Source: Myxococcales bacterium (lineage in GTDB: Bacteria > Myxococcota_A > Polyangia > Polyangiales > Polyangiaceae). From it: 64,000 bases of DNA. Each line of letters starts with the position of its first letter. The stretch's first letter is position 1. The position numbers and the translations under genes were made by a program. The stretch is taken from positions 1,178,001-1,242,000 of the forward strand of contig JADJQX010000001.1 in NCBI GenBank assembly GCA_016712525.1. The letters are read 5' to 3'. Shown one piece after another: positions 60,532-64,000 of the stretch. The notes beneath the pieces are model-generated. The model ran no database searches. It worked only from the letters and a program-made list of their open reading frames with translations, and was not told where the DNA came from.

Positions 60532-60956
60532 CGAGCCCCCGCCCGGGAGAGCACCCTACCGAAGACGTCGAGCTCGACGATCTCGCCTGCGTCCGAGTCG
60601 GTCACCCAGAGATGGCCGAGCGCGTCGAACGTGATGGCGTGGGGCAAGCGAAAGAGCCCGCCCCCGAACGACCGAAGGAACGCCCCGGACGCCGCGTCGA
60701 ACACGAAGATGGTGTCACCGGAGATGGGGGTCGCGTTCGCCGACCCACCGTCTGCCCCGTGCGCGACGAAGATCTCACCATTCGGCGCGACGGCGACCCC
60801 GTACACACGACCGAAGGGCTTGCCCACCGGCAGGGTCGGCCAACCTTCCACCACCATGTAAGGCTCGCCCATGGGCGCGGGCGACGTCTCCTGAGCGGCA
60901 GGGTCGATGCACGCGAGGATCACGACCCAAGGGAGAGCGAGCCACGGACGACGCAT
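60528..60956 (-). CDS. NHL-repeat lipoprotein, N-terminal half of a PAL-like propeller
   Basis: The 142-residue protein has a lipoprotein signal (RRPWLALPWVVILAC) and then blades EGWPTLPVGKPFGRVYGVAV, APNGEIFVAHGAD and LFRLPHAITFDALGHLWVTD, ending right where the next protein continues the fold. WPxLPxG near the N-terminus and LPHAI...HLWVTD are PAL-like features. An ATG at 60965 is also possible, but it abuts the operator palindrome and leaves no ribosome binding site. Together with the gene at 59935 it probably forms one six-bladed propeller from two separately lipidated chains. Confidence 0.75.
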   Translation of the reverse strand: MRRPWLALPWVVILACIDPAAQETSPAPMGEPYMVVEGWPTLPVGKPFGRVYGVAVAPNGEIFVAHGADGGSANATPISGDTIFVFDAASGAFLRSFGGGLFRLPHAITFDALGHLWVTDSDAGEIVELDVFGRVLSRAGAR

Positions 60957-60965
60957 GGACCGCAT

Positions 60966-60982
60966 GTATAACGATGTTATAC
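60966..60982. promoter_or_regulatory. TetR-type operator GTATAAC-GAT-GTTATAC
   Basis: The 17-bp palindrome has perfect 7-bp arms around GAT. It lies between the divergent NHL operon (start 60956) and TetR gene (start 61042) and is AT-rich in an otherwise GC-rich region. GTATAAC/GTTATAC half-sites are common in TetR-family operators. Binding would block both promoters. Confidence 0.72.
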
Positions 60983-61041
60983 GCGGCGCGCAAGGCTCTC
61001 GGAGCGATGCCATGGGTCGAAGGTGGTAGGCTCTTCGGCGG

Positions 61042-61647
61042 ATGTTCCAGCCCGACGCGGCCGTACGGAGGGTGTACGAGGCCCTTGCCGAAGGGCGGCT
61101 CGCGCGCGATGAGCTCACGGCCCGCAAGCTCGCGAGCTTCCTCGGTCAGAGCACGATGGTCGTGTACCACCACTTCGACTCGCTCGACGGTCTGCTCATT
61201 CGCGTCGACGGGCTCGGTTGGAGCGCGCTCCTCGAACGCCTCGAGCAGACGGTCTGCGACGGTGGTCGAGGAGAGTCCCTCGCGCTGGCCTACCTCGACT
61301 TCGCGTTCTCTCGGCCTCACCTCTACTACGTGATGACCGCCCACCCCTTCGACCGAGACGCGCTCCGCGCGGCAGGGCGGCTGCGAAGAGCCGAGGACCT
61401 GTGGCGACGGTTCGGCGCGTTGGTCGCACGGCTCGGCGCACGCTCACCCGAGGTCGACACGCGGGTGCTCTTCGCAGGCCTTCATGGCCTCGTCTCCCTG
61501 CACGTCGGCGGCCGCGCAGAGCTCGCGCGAGGGGGTGCGGACGGCGCACGGGAGGCTACCCTGACGGCGGCGAAGCGGCTCGCTTCGGCCATTTTCCCGG
61601 CTCCGGAGAAGCATCGAACGACTTCGCGCCGCAGAGCCGAGGGATAG
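61042..61647 (+). CDS. TetR-family transcriptional regulator
   Basis: The 201-residue protein has an N-terminal helix-turn-helix (LTARKLASFLGQSTMVVYHH then FDSLDGLLIRV) and a helical ligand domain with FSRPHLYYVMTAHPFDRDAL. Length and order fit TetR. It is divergent from the NHL/barrel operon and very likely binds the palindrome at 60966-60982, controlling that operon and itself. Confidence 0.88.
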   Translation: MFQPDAAVRRVYEALAEGRLARDELTARKLASFLGQSTMVVYHHFDSLDGLLIRVDGLGWSALLERLEQTVCDGGRGESLALAYLDFAFSRPHLYYVMTAHPFDRDALRAAGRLRRAEDLWRRFGALVARLGARSPEVDTRVLFAGLHGLVSLHVGGRAELARGGADGAREATLTAAKRLASAIFPAPEKHRTTSRRRAEG

Positions 61648-61708
61648 CCCGCCGTACCGATGCGTGGGGGACGCAGCGTCGCCGAGCAACTCCTCGATCG
61701 AATCGGGG

Positions 61709-62692
61709 CTATTTCCGATCGCGGGTGCGGACGAGGCGCACGTCTCCGATGCTGTAGGTCGTGCCCTGCGCCTTCAGGTCCTTCCGGCGAAAGATCACGA
61801 GCGCCTCGACCTTGGTCAGATCGAGGGCCTTGCCGTCCTCGAGGGGCATGGTGAAGGTGAGCGTCGCGCCGACATAGTTCGACGTGTCCTTGTGGCACTC
61901 CTTCACGTCGAACCGCGCGCGCCCGATCTCGACCTCGCCGACCTTCTTGCTGCAGTCCGTCCCGGTGATCGAGTGGGCGGAGCCCGCGATCGTGTAGCTC
62001 GCGCGCTGCCCCTGCACCGCGCTCTTGAACCGGTTTCCGTCGGCGGAGGTCACCCAGAGGGCGAGGTAGTCCGATTTCGGGTGCCAGAAGTTCTTCATCA
62101 TGTCGAAGGTGGTCGTCGAGAGCGTCGTGTTGCCGACGGACACCTCGAAGAACGGATGGAGGGCCTCGTGGCGGCGGCCCGAGTAGTTGGTGCTGAGGCC
62201 GCGAAAGGTGTCGTTCTCGTACATGAGCGCCTCGTGCTCCACGCAGGCCTTCTTGCGCGCATCGCCGCACGCATCGGCCGAGAACCCCTTTCCGTCGAGG
62301 AACAGGAACGCGCCGAGCGCATCGCCCTTCCCGCGGTACGCGAGCCCGGCGACGAGCGTGGCCTCGGCGCGAATTCGGTTGTGCTCGTGGCGCTCCTCGG
62401 TCGAGCCGTAGCCCTGCCCCTCGTACGCGTCGAGGATCTCGCGCGCCTTCTTCGCGTGGGCGATCGCCTCGTCCCACTGCGATCCGTCGAGGGCCGCTTG
62501 CGCGAGGTCGAGCTCTTTGCCCGCGGGCTTGAGCGGCCTCCGGTCGTTCTCCTCCGCGCGGCTCGCCTTCGCGGCGGCCTCCTCGCTCGCGGCCTCCTTG
62601 GGGCTGACGAACTTGATGCACGAGGCGAGCGCGAGGAGGGCGAAGCAGGCGACGAGGCGGTGCGGTCGAGCGACGGAGAGGACGGAGCCCAT
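61709..62692 (-). CDS. Lipoprotein with helical N-terminal and beta C-terminal part
   Basis: The 327-residue protein has a signal with lipobox LASC, a charged helical region (about 25-110: KEAASEEAAAKASRAEENDR, SQWDEAIAHAKKAREIL, TPR-like), and a C-terminal beta domain (about 160-327) with FFEVSVGNTTLSTTTFDMMK and GATLTFTMPLEDGKALDLTK. No family was recognised. It is preceded by a copy of the dispersed GGGAA-TTCCC motif 48 bp upstream of its ATG. Confidence 0.7.
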   Translation of the reverse strand: MGSVLSVARPHRLVACFALLALASCIKFVSPKEAASEEAAAKASRAEENDRRPLKPAGKELDLAQAALDGSQWDEAIAHAKKAREILDAYEGQGYGSTEERHEHNRIRAEATLVAGLAYRGKGDALGAFLFLDGKGFSADACGDARKKACVEHEALMYENDTFRGLSTNYSGRRHEALHPFFEVSVGNTTLSTTTFDMMKNFWHPKSDYLALWVTSADGNRFKSAVQGQRASYTIAGSAHSITGTDCSKKVGEVEIGRARFDVKECHKDTSNYVGATLTFTMPLEDGKALDLTKVEALVIFRRKDLKAQGTTYSIGDVRLVRTRDRK

Positions 62693-62739
62693 AGGCCCAT
62701 TCTACGTTCGACCGCGTCACGTTCTCCCTTCACGACGAA

Positions 62740-62756
62740 GGGAATTTTCCCGACCT
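62740..62756. repeat. Dispersed motif GGGAATTTTCCCGACCT, copy 3
   Basis: This copy has one extra T in the centre compared with those at 26192 and 32908. It lies upstream of the lipoprotein gene that starts at 62692 (minus). Confidence 0.5.
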
Positions 62757-62816
62757 CCCCGCCTGCCAGGCCCGCCCGGTTTGCATGTTCGTGAGCACAA
62801 AGAAGCTTCTGGCGTC

Positions 62817-63101
62817 TTAGCGCACACGGCACACGCCACCCACGCACGCGCAGCGGCTCGCCTCGGGCACGTCGTACTCGCGGTTGCAGCCGATCTGGTT
62901 CACCGCCATGGGTGGATCTCGGCGCGCGTGTGTGCACACGGCGGTCGCGTGGCACGGGTTCGACACGATCACGCACTCGGCGTCCGTCTGGCACGCGGGG
63001 CAGCTCGCGCCCGCTGTCGGGCAGTCGTCGCGGAGCTCTTGCTCCCCGAGGCACGCCACGATCGACACCGAGAACAGGGCGTACGGCCAGAGGGCGCGCA
63101 T
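62817..63101 (-). CDS. Small Cys-rich lipoprotein
   Basis: The 94-residue protein has a signal MRALWPYALFSVSIVAC and eleven Cys in the mature part (CPTAGASCPACQTDAECVIV, CHATAVCTH, RCACVGGVCRVR), a disulfide-rich fold. No family is recognised. It is divergent from the DUF4105 gene at the right edge, 87 bp apart. Confidence 0.7.
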   Translation of the reverse strand: MRALWPYALFSVSIVACLGEQELRDDCPTAGASCPACQTDAECVIVSNPCHATAVCTHARRDPPMAVNQIGCNREYDVPEASRCACVGGVCRVR

Positions 63102-63188
63102 GCCACGAAGATACCACGAGAGCCTCGCCGCGACCGCCGCGGCTCGGGATCGCGCGCCCCTTCGAACTGGGGTATACGCGGGCCCATC

Positions 63189-64000
63189 GTGCGACCGCTC
63201 CTCCGCGCCCTCCTCTCCTCGTGGCTCGTCGTCGTCTGCCTCGCGGCGCTCTCCCGAGACGCGCGCGCCGAGACGGCGATCGATCTCTACACCGTGGGGC
63301 CGGGCAGCTACCTCTACTCGGCGTACGGGCACTCGATCCTCTGCGCGCGCGATGCCTCGGCGAAGCCCGCCGAAGGCAAAGGCAAGTGCTACGACTACGG
63401 CGTCGCCGACAAACCGGACGAGCTCTACGCCTTCTGGGGCTCGGTGCGCGGGCGCGCCATCTTCGTCCCGATCTCGCTCGACGATCGCGCGCTCGTCGCG
63501 TTCTTCACCGATCAGGGGCGAGCCATGGAGCGGCAGGTGCTCCCCCTCTCGGCCGACGAGGCCTCGGCGCTCGCGGCGAGCCTCGAGCACGACGTCACCT
63601 CGCGCTTCGCGTACGCCTACCACCCGTACACCGCGAACTGCGCTTCGTTGCTCCGCGATCGCATCGACGAGGCCACCCACGGCCGCCTCCGCCCGGGCCT
63701 CTCTCAGCCCGGAGCCGCCACGTTTCGTCAGCGCATGGAGGTCGGCCTCTCGGGGCGCGCGTTCGAGCTCGCGGCCCTCTCGTTCATCCTCGGGCCCATG
63801 AGCGAACGCGCCCCGAACGGGTGGGAGGCCATGTTCACCCCCGAGGGTCTCCGTGATGGTGTGGCCGAGCGTCTCGGAGTGAAGGCCGAGCCGCTCGCCG
63901 AGCGCCAAGCCTACATTTTACCGACCTCGGTCACTGCGGGCAGGCTGCTCATCTTCCTCGTGGCCGGCGCGCTCTTCGCCGGGGTCCGCTTCGGCGCGCG
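63189..64000 (+). CDS. DUF4105 (Lnb-type) envelope protein, partial at right edge
   Basis: From GTG 63189 the frame is open to the window end (270 codons). After a signal peptide (VVVCLAALSRDARA) the domain shows LYTVGPGSYLYSAYGHSILC and YAYHPYTANCASLLRDRIDE, with the Tyr/His and His/Asn-Cys motifs typical of DUF4105 proteins. These are periplasmic or membrane proteins related to the N-terminal domain of the lacto-N-biosidase chaperone and resemble NlpC-like Cys/His folds. A transmembrane helix (LLIFLVAGALFAGVRFGA) begins at the very end. The C-terminus lies beyond the window. Confidence 0.85.
   Translation, partial: MRPLLRALLSSWLVVVCLAALSRDARAETAIDLYTVGPGSYLYSAYGHSILCARDASAKPAEGKGKCYDYGVADKPDELYAFWGSVRGRAIFVPISLDDRALVAFFTDQGRAMERQVLPLSADEASALAASLEHDVTSRFAYAYHPYTANCASLLRDRIDEATHGRLRPGLSQPGAATFRQRMEVGLSGRAFELAALSFILGPMSERAPNGWEAMFTPEGLRDGVAERLGVKAEPLAERQAYILPTSVTAGRLLIFLVAGALFAGVRFGA

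Overview
The window is very GC-rich DNA with dense coding on both strands and a gene content typical of Myxococcota, probably the Polyangiales side of that phylum. The inference rests on many secreted lipoproteins with low-complexity linkers, membrane-anchored Ser/Thr kinases (STPKs), FHA-domain sigma-54 activators (bEBPs), TPR/PEGA proteins, SUMF1/FGE-domain lipoproteins and secreted glycoside hydrolases. No rRNA, tRNA, CRISPR array, integrase or transposase was seen. The window cuts two genes: a UbiA-type prenyltransferase at the left edge and a DUF4105 protein at the right edge.

Layout. 1-2.5 kb: UbiA-like gene divergent from a saccharopine dehydrogenase-like/TetR pair, with two matching palindromes between them. 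2.5-8.9 kb: a lipoprotein, a 54-residue Flp pilin, a CYP102-like P450 divergent from TetR, and an FGE-like lipoprotein next to a Cys-rich lipoprotein. 9-16.2 kb: lipoproteins, a Csp-like copper protein remnant, a lipoprotein with six near-identical 69-residue repeats lying between a gene and a frameshifted copy of that gene, and a LysR/metallo-hydrolase pair. 16.3-21.7 kb: two lipoproteins sharing a Cys-rich module, then an FHA-bEBP/TPR-PEGA/STPK cassette. 21.7-36.7 kb: M23 peptidase, secreted isoamylase, AraC, DJ-1/GFA operon, transglutaminase-like protein, AlkD-like protein, YHYH protein, DUF4169 and paired ArsA-type ATPases. 36.9-43.4 kb: a NodB deacetylase-GH44 fusion and a NamZ/serine-hydrolase operon. 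43.6-49.4 kb: a second STPK/TPR-PEGA/FHA-bEBP cassette followed by a SUMF1-domain lipoprotein. 49.6-64 kb: small DUF genes, WGR-propeller protein, SH3/CHAP-like protein, GH128, VOC protein with a nested tandem repeat, and a TetR-controlled operon encoding a two-piece NHL propeller and a barrel-like protein.

Most products are predicted to sit in the envelope or act outside the cell: peptidoglycan turnover (M23, M15-like, NamZ, serine hydrolase, CHAP-like), glycan degradation (GH13, GH44, NodB, GH128) and detoxification (DJ-1, GFA, VOC). Two themes stand out. One is a kinase/TPR-PEGA/FHA-activator gene set that occurs twice in different gene orders. The other is a small cysteine module shared by three lipoproteins, two of which carry peptidoglycan-enzyme-like domains. 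All function calls come from reading motifs by eye; no database search was run.
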